Shown here piece by piece: positions 17,697 to 26,748 of a stretch of DNA of 64,000 nucleotides. Both the position numbers and the translations under genes were made by a program. Within the stretch, counting starts at the first letter, position 1; every line of letters starts with the position of its first letter. This DNA is from Luteimonas terricola. Lineage in GTDB: Bacteria > Pseudomonadota > Gammaproteobacteria > Xanthomonadales > Xanthomonadaceae. The notes beneath the pieces are model-generated. The model was given only the letters and a program-made list of their open reading frames with translations, was not told where the DNA came from and made no database searches. Location of the stretch: positions 1 through 64,000 of the forward strand of contig NZ_SJRX01000007.1 of assembly GCF_004352845.1 (NCBI RefSeq). Direction: 5' to 3'.

Positions 17697-18806
17697 ATGC
17701 CCGCAGACCCCGCCAGTCCACCCACGCTCTCCCTCGACGGCGCCACGCTGCGCCTGGCGGGCAGCTGGACGCTGGACCATGCCGCCGCGGTCTCGGCGGC
17801 ACTGGCCGGCGCGCCGGATGGCGCCGTGCAGGTCGATGCGCGCGACATCGGCCGCCTCGACACCATGGGCGTGCTGCAGCTGCTGCGCTTCGCCCACCGC
17901 CGCGGCCTGGACGACGACGCACTGGGCTTCCGCGAAGATCACCTCGCACTGGTGTCCGCGATCGAGGACGTGGCCGACGACCGCCCGAAGAAGCGGCGCG
18001 AATACGGCGTCGCCGCCGCGCTCGCCCGGCTCGGCCGGGTCATGCACGACAACGGCCGTGAAGTCGTGGCCCTGGTGAGCTTCCTCGGCGAGAGCCTGGT
18101 CAAGATCGGCCGCATCGCGCGCCAGCCCCGCCGGCTGCGGCTCACCTCCACCGTGCACCACATGGAGCAGGTGGGCCTGGACGCGATGCCGCTGGTGGCC
18201 CTGCTCTCGTTCATGGTCGGCGCGGTGATCGCCTACCTGGGCTCGACCATCCTCGCCGAGTTCGGCGCGACGCTGTTCGTGGTGGAACTGGTCAGCTTCG
18301 CCTTCCTGCGCGAGTTCGGCGTGCTGCTCACGGCGATCCTGCTCGCCGGCCGCACCGCCAGCGCGTTCACGGCCCAGATCGGCATCATGGTCACGCGCGA
18401 GGAGGTCGATGCGATCCGCACCCTGGGCCTCGACCCGATCGAACTGCTGGTGATCCCGCGGCTGCTGGCGCTGCTGGTGATGCTGCCGCTGCTGACCTTC
18501 ATCGCCATGATCGCGGGCCTGCTGGGCGGCATGGCCGTGGCCGCGTTCGAGCTCGGGATCCCGCCGCAGGCCTTCCTCGCCCGCCTGCACGACACCGTCG
18601 AACTGCGGCACTTTTTCGTCGGCATGTCCAAGGCGCCGGTGTTCGCGCTGGTGATCGGCCTGATCGGCTGCCTCGAGGGCCTGCAGGTGCAGGGCACGGC
18701 GCAGTCGCTGGGCGAGCGCACCACCTCCAGCGTGGTGCAGACGATCTCGCTGGTGATCATCCTCGACGCGATGGCGGCGATCTGGTTCATGCAGGTGGGC
18801 TGGTGA
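17697..18806 (+). CDS. mlaE: MlaE-type ABC permease with N-terminal STAS domain
   Basis: 369 residues from ATG 17697. Residues 1-100 form a STAS-like domain (LSLDGATLRLAGSWTLDHAA, then DTMGVLQLLRFA), as in MlaB; residues 150-369 are the MlaE permease fold with conserved hydrophobic helices (LVSFAFLREFGVLLTAILLAG, broken by a Glu/Arg loop, then FTAQIGIMVTREEVDAI). The fusion of the regulator (MlaB) with the permease (MlaE) in one chain explains the absence of a separate mlaB. It is part of the inner-membrane complex that moves phospholipids between membranes. First gene of mlaE-mlaF-mlaD-lipoprotein. Confidence 0.92.
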   Translation: MPADPASPPTLSLDGATLRLAGSWTLDHAAAVSAALAGAPDGAVQVDARDIGRLDTMGVLQLLRFAHRRGLDDDALGFREDHLALVSAIEDVADDRPKKRREYGVAAALARLGRVMHDNGREVVALVSFLGESLVKIGRIARQPRRLRLTSTVHHMEQVGLDAMPLVALLSFMVGAVIAYLGSTILAEFGATLFVVELVSFAFLREFGVLLTAILLAGRTASAFTAQIGIMVTREEVDAIRTLGLDPIELLVIPRLLALLVMLPLLTFIAMIAGLLGGMAVAAFELGIPPQAFLARLHDTVELRHFFVGMSKAPVFALVIGLIGCLEGLQVQGTAQSLGERTTSSVVQTISLVIILDAMAAIWFMQVGW

Positions 18807-19597
18807 GCACGGACCCGCCCATCGTTGCCGTGCGCGGGCTGGTCAACCGCTTCGGCAGCCAGGTGGTGCACGACGGGCTCGACCTCGATGTGCGCGAGGG
18901 CGAGATCCTCGGCGTGGTCGGCGGCTCGGGCAGCGGCAAGTCGGTGCTGATGCGCTCGATCATCGGCCTGCGCACGCCCGATGAAGGCCGCATCGAGGTC
19001 CTGGGCGTGGACGCGCGCTCCACGGCGCGCGCGGACCGGCAGCAGATCGAACGCAATACCGGCGTGCTGTTCCAGGACGGCGCGCTGTTCTCGTCGCTCA
19101 CCGTGGGCGAGAACGTCGAGGTCCCGCTGAAGGAGCACCATTCCGGCCTGCCCGACGGCCTGCGTCGCGAGCTGGCCCTGCTCAAGGTGAAGCTGGCGGG
19201 CCTGCCCGCCGACGCGATCGACAAGCTGCCCTCGCAGCTGTCGGGCGGCATGCGCAAGCGCGCCGGGCTGGCGCGCGCGCTCGCGCTCGACCCGCCGCTG
19301 CTGTTCCTCGACGAACCCACCGCGGGCCTCGACCCGATCGGCGCGGCCGCTTTCGACAGCCTCATCCTCACCCTGCGCCAGGCGCTGGGGCTGACGGTAT
19401 TCATCATCACCCACGACCTGGACACCCTGTACGCTATCTGCGACCGCATCGCGGTGATCGCCGACCGCAGGGTGGTGGCGGCCGGACCGATCGACGAGAT
19501 CGAGCGCCTCGACCATCCCTGGGTGCAGGACTATTTCAATGGCCCGCGTGGCCGCGCGGCACGAGAGGCGGGCGAACGCGCCGCCGTGGAGCCCTGA
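18803..19597 (+). CDS. mlaF: Mla-type ABC transporter ATPase
   Basis: Energises the MlaFE(B)D phospholipid transporter. 264 residues from GTG 18803, overlapping the mlaE stop as GTGA. Walker A is GGSGSGKSVLM, the Q-loop is LFQDGALFSSLTV, the ABC signature is LSGGMRKRAGLARAL (the LSGGM variant is typical of MlaF), Walker B is LLFLDEPTAGLDPI and the H-switch is FIITHDLDT. Followed by mlaD after 3 nt. Confidence 0.94.
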   Translation: MSTDPPIVAVRGLVNRFGSQVVHDGLDLDVREGEILGVVGGSGSGKSVLMRSIIGLRTPDEGRIEVLGVDARSTARADRQQIERNTGVLFQDGALFSSLTVGENVEVPLKEHHSGLPDGLRRELALLKVKLAGLPADAIDKLPSQLSGGMRKRAGLARALALDPPLLFLDEPTAGLDPIGAAAFDSLILTLRQALGLTVFIITHDLDTLYAICDRIAVIADRRVVAAGPIDEIERLDHPWVQDYFNGPRGRAAREAGERAAVEP

Positions 19598-19600
19598 TCG

Positions 19601-20527
19601 ATGGAAACCAAGGCCAATTACGTCCTCATCGGCGTGTTCACCCTGCTCGTGGCGGTGGCCATGCTGCTGTTCGGCCTGTGGGCGGCGAAGTACTCCAGCG
19701 ACCGCAACTGGCAGGCCTACCACGTGGTCTTCAACGAGCCGGTGACCGGCCTGACCGAAGGCGGCACGGTGCAGTACAACGGCATCGCGGTCGGCACCAT
19801 CGATTCGCTGGCCCTTGCCCCGCAGGACCCGCGGCGCGTGGTGGCCCGGATCCGCGTGCACGCCGATGTCCCGGTGAAGGTCGACACCCGCGCCAAGCTG
19901 TCGATGGCCGGACTCACCGGCGCCCCCTTCATCCAGCTCACCGGCGGCAGTCCGGACGCGCCGCGGCTGGCCACGCGCGACGGCGACGCGATCCCGGTGA
20001 TCCTCACCGAAGCCTCCGCGCTGCAGAACATCGCCGACACCGCCAACCGCCTGGTCGCGCGCCTGGACGAGGTGCTGAGCGACGAGAACGTGGCGCGCAT
20101 CTCGGCCACGCTCGAACACCTCGAGGGCATGACCGGCGCGGTGGCCGGCCAGCGCGAAGACCTGGCCTTGTTCATCACCAACGCGCGCGTGGCCAGCGAG
20201 AAGCTGATCGAGACGGTCGAGACCTCCAACCGCGCCATGAGCGGCATCGACCGCGAGCTGGTGCAGAAGCTGCCCGGCATGGTGGAGCGCCTGGAGTCCA
20301 CGCTGGCGCGCATCGATTCCGCCGCCGGCAGCGCCGATGCGATCCTCGGCGAGAACCGCAACGCCATCAACAGCTTCGCCAACGATGGACTGGCGCAGCT
20401 GGGTCCGACGCTTGCCGAACTGCGCTCGCTGGTGCGCGACCTGCGCCGGATCAGCGACCGCTTCGATTCCAATCCCGCGCGCTACCTGCTTGGCCGCGAC
20501 GCACCCAAGGAGTTCGAACCCGAATGA
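19601..20527 (+). CDS. mlaD: MlaD/MCE-domain periplasmic lipid-binding protein
   Basis: 308 residues: one N-terminal TM anchor (YVLIGVFTLLVAVAMLLFGLW), then an MCE domain at about 35-115 (GLTEGGTVQYNGIAVGTI and the lipid-channel LTGAPFIQLTGG), then a long helical tail containing several heptad-like stretches. MlaD forms a hexameric ring that shuttles phospholipid through its central pore. The tail is longer than in E. coli MlaD (about 183 residues), more like the MCE proteins of other proteobacteria. Stop codon overlaps the next gene as ATGA. Confidence 0.93.
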   Translation: METKANYVLIGVFTLLVAVAMLLFGLWAAKYSSDRNWQAYHVVFNEPVTGLTEGGTVQYNGIAVGTIDSLALAPQDPRRVVARIRVHADVPVKVDTRAKLSMAGLTGAPFIQLTGGSPDAPRLATRDGDAIPVILTEASALQNIADTANRLVARLDEVLSDENVARISATLEHLEGMTGAVAGQREDLALFITNARVASEKLIETVETSNRAMSGIDRELVQKLPGMVERLESTLARIDSAAGSADAILGENRNAINSFANDGLAQLGPTLAELRSLVRDLRRISDRFDSNPARYLLGRDAPKEFEPE

Positions 20528-21168
20528 AGCCGATCACCCTCTTCGGGCGCGCGGTGCTCGCCGCCGGCGTGCTGGCCCTGGGCGCCTGCTCCCTGCTCGG
20601 CGGCGCGGGCGAGCGCGAGCGCGGCATGATCTACGCCCCCGACCCGCAGGTGCAGGCCGATCCCGCGTGGCCGCGCGTGGACTGGCAGCTGTCGATCAAC
20701 CCGACGACCGCCGCACGCACCGTCGACACCTTCCGCATCACCGTGCGCCCGGTGCCGGGCGAACTCCAGGTCTACGGCGGCGCAAGCTGGGCCCGCGCGC
20801 CCTCGGACATGGTCGAGGACGTGGTTTTGCGCACGCTGGAAGACTCCGGCCACGTCCCCGGCGTCGCCCGCCGCGGCAGCGGCATCGCCCCCGACTACCG
20901 CCTGCTGCTGGAACTGCGCCGCTTCGAGGCCGACTACGCCGGACGCGCCGTTCCCTCCGCGACCATCGAGCTGCACGCCAAGCTGCTGCACGCGCGCGAG
21001 CAGGGCATCGTCGCCGCGCGCACCTTCATCTTCGCCGAGCCGGCGGCTGCCACCGACGTCGGCAGCGTCGCCGCCGCCTACGAGCGCGCGCTCGAGTCGC
21101 TGGGCCGCGACGTGGCCGGATGGACCCTTGCCACCGGCGACGCGCACGCGCGCAGCGCGAGCGACTGA
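20524..21168 (+). CDS. ABC-transport auxiliary lipoprotein (PqiC/DUF330-like)
   Basis: 214 residues from ATG 20524, coupled to mlaD by a 4-nt overlap. The signal peptide ends in a lipobox (VLALGAC), so it is an outer- or inner-membrane-anchored periplasmic lipoprotein. The remainder fits the auxiliary lipoprotein family that accompanies MCE systems: QLSINPTTAARTVDTFRITV, an ARAPSDMVEDVVLRTLEDSG helix, and LLLELRRFEADY. It probably acts as the envelope-side partner of the Mla complex, in place of MlaC (no mlaC or mlaA is present here). Confidence 0.88.
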   Translation: MKPITLFGRAVLAAGVLALGACSLLGGAGERERGMIYAPDPQVQADPAWPRVDWQLSINPTTAARTVDTFRITVRPVPGELQVYGGASWARAPSDMVEDVVLRTLEDSGHVPGVARRGSGIAPDYRLLLELRRFEADYAGRAVPSATIELHAKLLHAREQGIVAARTFIFAEPAAATDVGSVAAAYERALESLGRDVAGWTLATGDAHARSASD

Positions 21169-21198
21169 CGCGCGGTCACAGCTTTGCATGTGGGGAGT

Positions 21199-21228
21199 GG
21201 CACGAGCGCGGTTTGCCGCGCGCGTGCC
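21199..21228 (+). terminator. Stem-loop after the mla operon
   Basis: A 13-position stem with one internal mismatch (21199-21211 with 21216-21228) and TTTG loop lies 30 nt after the last mla-operon gene. No U-tract follows. It is a plausible transcript end before the ETF:quinone oxidoreductase gene. Confidence 0.4.
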
Positions 21229-21268
21229 GAGCCGCGACAATCGCTGCATCGCCACACGGGCCGCCCGC

Positions 21269-22930
21269 ATGAACCAGCAAGCCGATCCCAGCGCCACCAT
21301 CGAGGTACCCGAGCCCGAGCGTGACGTCATGGAGTACGACGTCGTCACCGTCGGCGCCGGCCCCGCCGGCCTGGCCTTCGCGATCCGCCTCAAACAGCTG
21401 GACCCGGAGATCTCGGTCTGCGTGATCGAGAAATCGAGCACCATCGGCGCCCATATCCTGTCCGGCGCGGTGATCGAGCCCGGCCCGCTCGACGCCCTGC
21501 TCCCGGGCTGGCGCGACAACCCGCCGCCGGTGTGCGTGCCGGCCGGCGAGGACGAGCTCTGGTACCTGACGAAGGACGGCGGCCGCAAGTTCCCGATCGT
21601 GCCGCCGGGCATGCGCAACCACGGCAACTTCATCGTCAGCCTGGGCGCGATGTGCGCATGGCTCGCGCCGCAGGCCGAAGCCCTGGGCGTGGAGATCTAT
21701 CCCGGCTTCGCCGCCGCGCAGACCCTGCACGACGCCGATGGCCGCGTCACCGGCGTGCGCATCGGCGACATGGGCATCGCCCGCGACGGCTCCGAGAAGC
21801 CGGGCTATACCGCCGGCATCGACATCCACGCCAAGGTGACGGTGCTTGCCGAAGGCGCGCGCGGGCACCTGACCAAGCGCCTGGTGAAGCGCTTCAAGCT
21901 GGATGCCGACAGCGACCCGCAAGCCTATTCGATCGGCATCAAGGAGCTTTGGCAGCTGCCCGCCGGCCGCGCGACGCCCGGCAAGATCGTGCACTCGCTG
22001 GGCTGGCCGGCCGACAACAACACCTATGGCGGCAGCTTCCTCTACCACCTGGAGAACGACCAGGTCGCGCTGGGCTACGTCAGCGGCCTGGATTACAGCG
22101 ACCCCGACTTCAAACCCTGGGAGGCGTTCCAGCAGTGGAAGAACCACCCGACGGTGAAGCCGCTGCTCGAAGGCGGAAACATCCTTTCGGCCGGCGCGCG
22201 CGCCATCGTCACCGGCGGCTGGCAGTCGCTGCCGAAGGTGGAGATGCCCGGCGCACTGCTGATCGGCGACACCGCGGGCCTGCTCAACGTGCCCAAGATC
22301 AAGGGCACCCACCAGGCGATCCGCTCGGGCATGCTCGCCGCCGAACACCTAGCCGCGGGCGCCCTGGCGATCGAGGGCTTCGATGCCAAGCTGCGCGATT
22401 CCGACGCCATGCGCGAACTGCGCGCGGTGCGCAACATCAAGCCCGGCTTCAAGAAGGGGCTGTGGTTCGGCCTCGCCAATGCCGCCTGGGAGACCGCGGT
22501 CGGCGGGCATTCGCCGTGGACGCTCAAGGTCACGCCGGACTGGTCGTCGCTCGACAAGCTGGGCACGCGCATGCAGCCCGAGCGCGACTGGGGGCAGCGC
22601 GAGCTGGCCCCGCGCGACCGTCTGGCCGGCGTCTACTTCGCCGCCACCGAGCACGACGAGGACCAGCCGGTGCACCTGCTGGTGCACGACACCGAAGTCT
22701 GCGTGACCCGCTGCACCGAGGAATACGGCAACCCCTGCACCCGCTTCTGCCCGGCCGGCGTCTATGAGATCGTCGACGATCCCGAAGGTCCGGCGGGCAC
22801 CGGCAAGCGGCTGCAGATCAATGCCGCGAACTGCGTGCACTGCAAGACCTGCGACATCAAGGATCCCTACGAGATCATCACCTGGGTGACGCCTGAAGGC
22901 GGCTCGGGGCCGAACTACCAGAACCTGTGA
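21269..22930 (+). CDS. Electron transfer flavoprotein:ubiquinone oxidoreductase
   Basis: Membrane-associated FAD/4Fe-4S enzyme that passes electrons from ETF to ubiquinone; it accepts electrons from the EtfAB encoded 5 kb downstream (28281-29971). 553 residues from ATG 21269. FAD-binding VTVGAGPAGLAFAIRL near the N-terminus; the central region holds the quinone-binding and second FAD motifs (GALLIGDTAGLLNVPKIKG); the C-terminal 4Fe-4S cysteines are in CTRFCPAG and CVHCKTCDIKDPYE. Its stop overlaps the GTG of the next membrane gene. Confidence 0.95.
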   Translation: MNQQADPSATIEVPEPERDVMEYDVVTVGAGPAGLAFAIRLKQLDPEISVCVIEKSSTIGAHILSGAVIEPGPLDALLPGWRDNPPPVCVPAGEDELWYLTKDGGRKFPIVPPGMRNHGNFIVSLGAMCAWLAPQAEALGVEIYPGFAAAQTLHDADGRVTGVRIGDMGIARDGSEKPGYTAGIDIHAKVTVLAEGARGHLTKRLVKRFKLDADSDPQAYSIGIKELWQLPAGRATPGKIVHSLGWPADNNTYGGSFLYHLENDQVALGYVSGLDYSDPDFKPWEAFQQWKNHPTVKPLLEGGNILSAGARAIVTGGWQSLPKVEMPGALLIGDTAGLLNVPKIKGTHQAIRSGMLAAEHLAAGALAIEGFDAKLRDSDAMRELRAVRNIKPGFKKGLWFGLANAAWETAVGGHSPWTLKVTPDWSSLDKLGTRMQPERDWGQRELAPRDRLAGVYFAATEHDEDQPVHLLVHDTEVCVTRCTEEYGNPCTRFCPAGVYEIVDDPEGPAGTGKRLQINAANCVHCKTCDIKDPYEIITWVTPEGGSGPNYQNL

Positions 22931-24210
22931 GGCCCGCCCCCGACAATCCGGTCCGACCTTTCGCCGGACGCCTCATGCTGCTCTCCGGGGCGATACTGCT
23001 GCTCGCACTCGCCACCACATCGGCCTTCATTGTCCGCCCCCTTCCCTTCAGTGACTGGGCGTATTACTGGGACGTCGCACAGGGCAGCTTTCCCTACGAG
23101 CGCGGCGGTGTCATGGTCTTCGTGCTCCGGGCCTTCCAGTTGCTCCAGCTCGAGCCCTATGCAACCGCGCTGATCATGAATCTGGCTGCGGCTGCAGTGC
23201 TGCTGGCCGTGGCGTGGAGGGCGGAAGCCGGACACATGAGCATGCCCATGCTGCTGGTCCTGGCCTACCTGCTCGTCATCGCGCCCTACTTTTCGGTGGT
23301 CCAGTTCGACCTGGCGGCAACAGCATTGCTATGCGTCGGCCTGTGGTACCTCGCAAGCGAAGCCACGGGCCGGGCCAGGATCCGGAACATGGCGGCTGCG
23401 TTGCTGCTGGTGGCGTGTGCGGTGTCCAGCCGCCCCCAGTTCTTCCTCGTTCTGCCGGTGTTCGCGGCACTGCTCGTCATCGCAGCCGCGGTGGTGGGTG
23501 GGTGGACCGGGCTATCTCGCAGTCGCAGCCCGATGACCGCAGCGGTCCTGCTGATCGCTGCGCTCATTGGTTTCGCGGCGGATTCCGCCCTGCGCTCGGC
23601 ATCCGGCCGGGCGCAGGCAGTGCGCACCAACTCGGGAGTCACCCTCTACGCGGGCCTTCTTTCATCCGGGGACTCGCCCCCGGCGTGCGGCCATTGGAGC
23701 GAGCAGGCGACAAAGGAAGCCCGCGACGACGCTGACCAGCCGCTTCTTCAAACGGCCTTCACGCGTTTGCAGGAGCGCCCGATGGGCCACTGGCTGGCGG
23801 TCGTGCGATGCAAGACACCAGGCATCCTGATGCCGACCGCGTATGCGCTGTCCTGGTCGCTGGGCTCGCCCAACGTGGTCGAAAGGATGGAGAAATCCAG
23901 TTCCCCCGAGCAGGAGGCCCGGGTCACCCGCCTGTACCGCGCCGAGCATCGCGGGTACCTGGCACTCCTGGTCCTGATCTACGGCTTCGCCCTCGTCACG
24001 GCGGTGCGCCGCATGATGCGCAGGGAGTGGACGGCCGCGCTGCTGCCGCTGCTGTGGATTGCTTCGTACTGGGCCGTGCACGCCATCTTCGAGATACAGG
24101 CCAGGTATTTTCTTTCGCTGTTCCTGCTGTTGCCGTTCATGGCCGCGTCCTGGTCCGCCCGGCTGACAGCCGGGCGACCCCAGGTGGAGATCCTGGCGGG
24201 AGAAGCCTGA
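22927..24210 (+). CDS. Polytopic membrane protein, GT-C glycosyltransferase-like
   Basis: 427 residues from GTG 22927 (GTGA overlap with the upstream stop); ATG 22975 is an alternative start and would keep the first TM. About nine to ten hydrophobic segments. The first large periplasmic loop begins PLPFSDWAYYWDVAQGSFPY, an acidic/aromatic pattern common in GT-C enzymes (ArnT/PMT-like) that use polyprenyl-phosphate sugars. A second periplasmic segment contains two cysteines (PPACGH and VRCKTP). Codon use is less GC3-biased than in the neighbouring etf genes, hinting at transfer. Function not proven; it may add a sugar to an envelope glycan. Confidence 0.65.
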   Translation: MRPAPDNPVRPFAGRLMLLSGAILLLALATTSAFIVRPLPFSDWAYYWDVAQGSFPYERGGVMVFVLRAFQLLQLEPYATALIMNLAAAAVLLAVAWRAEAGHMSMPMLLVLAYLLVIAPYFSVVQFDLAATALLCVGLWYLASEATGRARIRNMAAALLLVACAVSSRPQFFLVLPVFAALLVIAAAVVGGWTGLSRSRSPMTAAVLLIAALIGFAADSALRSASGRAQAVRTNSGVTLYAGLLSSGDSPPACGHWSEQATKEARDDADQPLLQTAFTRLQERPMGHWLAVVRCKTPGILMPTAYALSWSLGSPNVVERMEKSSSPEQEARVTRLYRAEHRGYLALLVLIYGFALVTAVRRMMRREWTAALLPLLWIASYWAVHAIFEIQARYFLSLFLLLPFMAASWSARLTAGRPQVEILAGEA

Positions 24211-24241
24211 CGGGGCCTGACCGCCAGGCCCCCCTGCGCGA

Positions 24242-26662
24242 TCAGGGAACGACCTGCCAGTTCCGGTCAGCAACCGCAGCCATCGCAACCCCGGTCGAAG
24301 CGTTCGCCGAACGCCAGTACACGTTTGCGCCCGTCCCGGTGTGGCGCCAGACCACATCGGCCTTGCCATCGCCATCGAAATCACCGCTGTCCGCCAACAC
24401 CCACTGCAGGTCGGGCACCCGGCTCACGGCCTGTTGCGTCGACACATCGCCACCCAGCCAGACCACGTTCTGGCCGGACGTCGCGTGCCGCCAGAACACG
24501 TCGGAAATGCCGTCGCCGTTGAAGTCGCCCACGGTTCCCACTTGCCAGCCGACGTCCGCCACCCTGGCAACCCGGATCTGGGACGAATAGTCTCCGCTCC
24601 GCCAGATGACGTTCTCACCGGTACCCGCGTGCCGCCACAGGATGTCGGACTGGCCGTCCCCATCGAAGTCGCCGACACCGCCGACCTGCCATGCCGCCGT
24701 GCTCACGTCGATGATCGGCTTGCGCGTTGCCGAATTGCCGGAACGCCAGATTCTGTTGCCTCCGGTGCTTCCGTGGCGCCAGAGCAGGTCATCAACGCCA
24801 TCGCCATCGAAGTCGCCAACGCCGGCGATCTGCCAGACATCGCCGGGAACGGCGACCAGTTCCAGCAGGTTCGAAGAGTTGCCGCCGTACCAGATCAGGT
24901 TCCGCCCGTTACCGCGGTGGCGCCAGACGATATCCGCGCGGCCATCGCTGTTGAAATCGCCGGTTCCGACGATCCTCCAGGCGTTGTCGAACACGCTGGC
25001 GACGGCCTGCTGTGTGGCGGAATTCGCTCCGAGCCAGAGCGTATTGCGCCCGTTGCTGGAGTTCCGCCACAGGACATCGCTGATGCCGTCACCGTTGAAG
25101 TCGTCGCGGCGCGACGCCTGGCTGGTGCCGGCACGGAACGCGGCGATCAGCGGAACCGTATTGCGCAGGGTCCGGGCGTTGTCCGACTGGTTGGCGACTC
25201 CGCAGGCGCGGCCGCCACAGCTGGTGATCTGCGGGTTGGAGAACACGCGGTATGCAGTCTGGCCAGCGTCGCCGTAAGCCATCACGGTGTAGAAGTTGCC
25301 GTTCGCGGCATTCGTCTTGTAGCCGAACGAGTAGGCATAGCGCCCGTAGTCTTCCGCGTCCAGGACTCCGTCGTCGCCCATGGCCGCATCACGGTCATGC
25401 GCGGCACCCAGGTTGTGGCCGATCTCGTGCACCAGGGTTTCGTCGCGACAGTAGTGTCCGCCGTCCGGCGAAAGGGTGCCGTTTGAATCGCTGATCACCG
25501 TATAGCCATAGGCCTCGTGCCCGGGGACGATCTGGGACTGGCCGCCACCGATCAGCCAGGCGATGCCACAGCCCTGGTGCTCGGTGTCCCGGAACCGACG
25601 CACCAGGGATACCAGGTCGGCGCCGACGCGCTCGCGCTCCTCGCGCAGTGGCTGCAGCGAGGCGGGCACGGTCACCGGCGATGATCCGTTGCTGCCCGTG
25701 AGCTGCTCCAGAACACTTTCGTTGCTGCCGTTATCGGTGTAGTTCACCTGCAGCGTGCCCACCAGGCGCAGGTTCGCCGCCACCGAGCTGTTGGCCAGGG
25801 CCTGGTTGCCCACGGTGACGATGTGGTTCAGCCGCGTCTGCGCCTGCGACGTGCCCCCCATCATGGTGACGAAGCCGGGCGTATAGCCAAGCAGCACATC
25901 GACGTTCGGGTCTCCAGGCGCCATCGGCGCCGCCCCGGATGCGGCCTTGGCGAGCGCGCCGCCTTCCTCCAGCACGCCTGGCGCGAAGGCCTCGGCACCG
26001 ACTGCTTGGGGCACGCGGTAATCCGGGCCGATCAGCCCCTCCCGGATACCCTTCTCGATGCGCGACTCCACCAGCGAATCCTGCTGGACCATCCAGATCT
26101 GGCCTCCGTTGGTGGTCAGGCGTAGTTCCTCGCCGTTGGCGGCGGCAAGCACGCCGAACATCGCCCGCTCGCCAAAAGTCAGGACCGCATCAACCCCGTT
26201 CGCGTCGCGCCCGATCCAGCTCCAGTCCCCACTTGCATGTTCGGCATGGCGCTCATAACGGAGGTCGATGGGACTGCCGTCGGGGGCGCGCAGGTGCAGT
26301 TCGCCCCCAATCGCCGCGAACGCATGGGCCTCGCTGACCTCGACCGGATGGAAGCTGTACTTGTCGCCGCCGCGCTTGGCACGCACGCTGCTGTACGCCA
26401 ACAGCTCACCCCGATCATCCAGCGAGGCGATGCCAGCCACGGCCCGGACCGGCACTTCGGGCCCGATCGCGGAAACCACGCTTGGACGGACAACGCCGAC
26501 GGGGTCACCCGGCATCCACGCCGTCACGCCCTGCTCGCTGTCCGCGGTGGGAGCTCTGGCAGAAACAGTCGTTTCGATGCCTTCTACAGACCGTTCGCTG
26601 CAGGAGGAAAGCAGGAGCGCCGCAGAAGCGACGAGGACAGGGATGAGTAAGGCAGGCTTCAT
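24242..26662 (-). CDS. Secreted metalloprotease lipoprotein with FG-GAP repeats
   Basis: 806 residues. N-terminal lipoprotein signal (LLLSSCSE). Residues about 45-270 are a propeptide-like region; the catalytic zinc site is HEIGHNLGAAHD at 412-423, the metzincin HExxHxxGxxH/D pattern, with a Met-turn (VMAYG) at about 460, as in reprolysin-like M12 peptidases. Conserved cysteines surround it (QGCGIAW, HYCRDE, SCGGRACG). From residue 520 to the end there are six repeats of about 48 residues, each with a calcium-binding loop like GDFDGDGQSDILWRH and a W-R-x-G motif (FG-GAP/VCBS beta-propeller type). It is probably exported to the cell surface or outside. Minus strand, between genes of the opposite orientation. 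Confidence 0.85.
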   Translation of the reverse strand: MKPALLIPVLVASAALLLSSCSERSVEGIETTVSARAPTADSEQGVTAWMPGDPVGVVRPSVVSAIGPEVPVRAVAGIASLDDRGELLAYSSVRAKRGGDKYSFHPVEVSEAHAFAAIGGELHLRAPDGSPIDLRYERHAEHASGDWSWIGRDANGVDAVLTFGERAMFGVLAAANGEELRLTTNGGQIWMVQQDSLVESRIEKGIREGLIGPDYRVPQAVGAEAFAPGVLEEGGALAKAASGAAPMAPGDPNVDVLLGYTPGFVTMMGGTSQAQTRLNHIVTVGNQALANSSVAANLRLVGTLQVNYTDNGSNESVLEQLTGSNGSSPVTVPASLQPLREERERVGADLVSLVRRFRDTEHQGCGIAWLIGGGQSQIVPGHEAYGYTVISDSNGTLSPDGGHYCRDETLVHEIGHNLGAAHDRDAAMGDDGVLDAEDYGRYAYSFGYKTNAANGNFYTVMAYGDAGQTAYRVFSNPQITSCGGRACGVANQSDNARTLRNTVPLIAAFRAGTSQASRRDDFNGDGISDVLWRNSSNGRNTLWLGANSATQQAVASVFDNAWRIVGTGDFNSDGRADIVWRHRGNGRNLIWYGGNSSNLLELVAVPGDVWQIAGVGDFDGDGVDDLLWRHGSTGGNRIWRSGNSATRKPIIDVSTAAWQVGGVGDFDGDGQSDILWRHAGTGENVIWRSGDYSSQIRVARVADVGWQVGTVGDFNGDGISDVFWRHATSGQNVVWLGGDVSTQQAVSRVPDLQWVLADSGDFDGDGKADVVWRHTGTGANVYWRSANASTGVAMAAVADRNWQVVP

Positions 26663-26748
26663 GGGCTGACCCAGGTTGACAGGGGGAGTTTCAAGCCTAC
26701 CTGCAACCAGGGCCCAGTGTCAGACCTGCCGCAAACCGCCCGTCGGGA

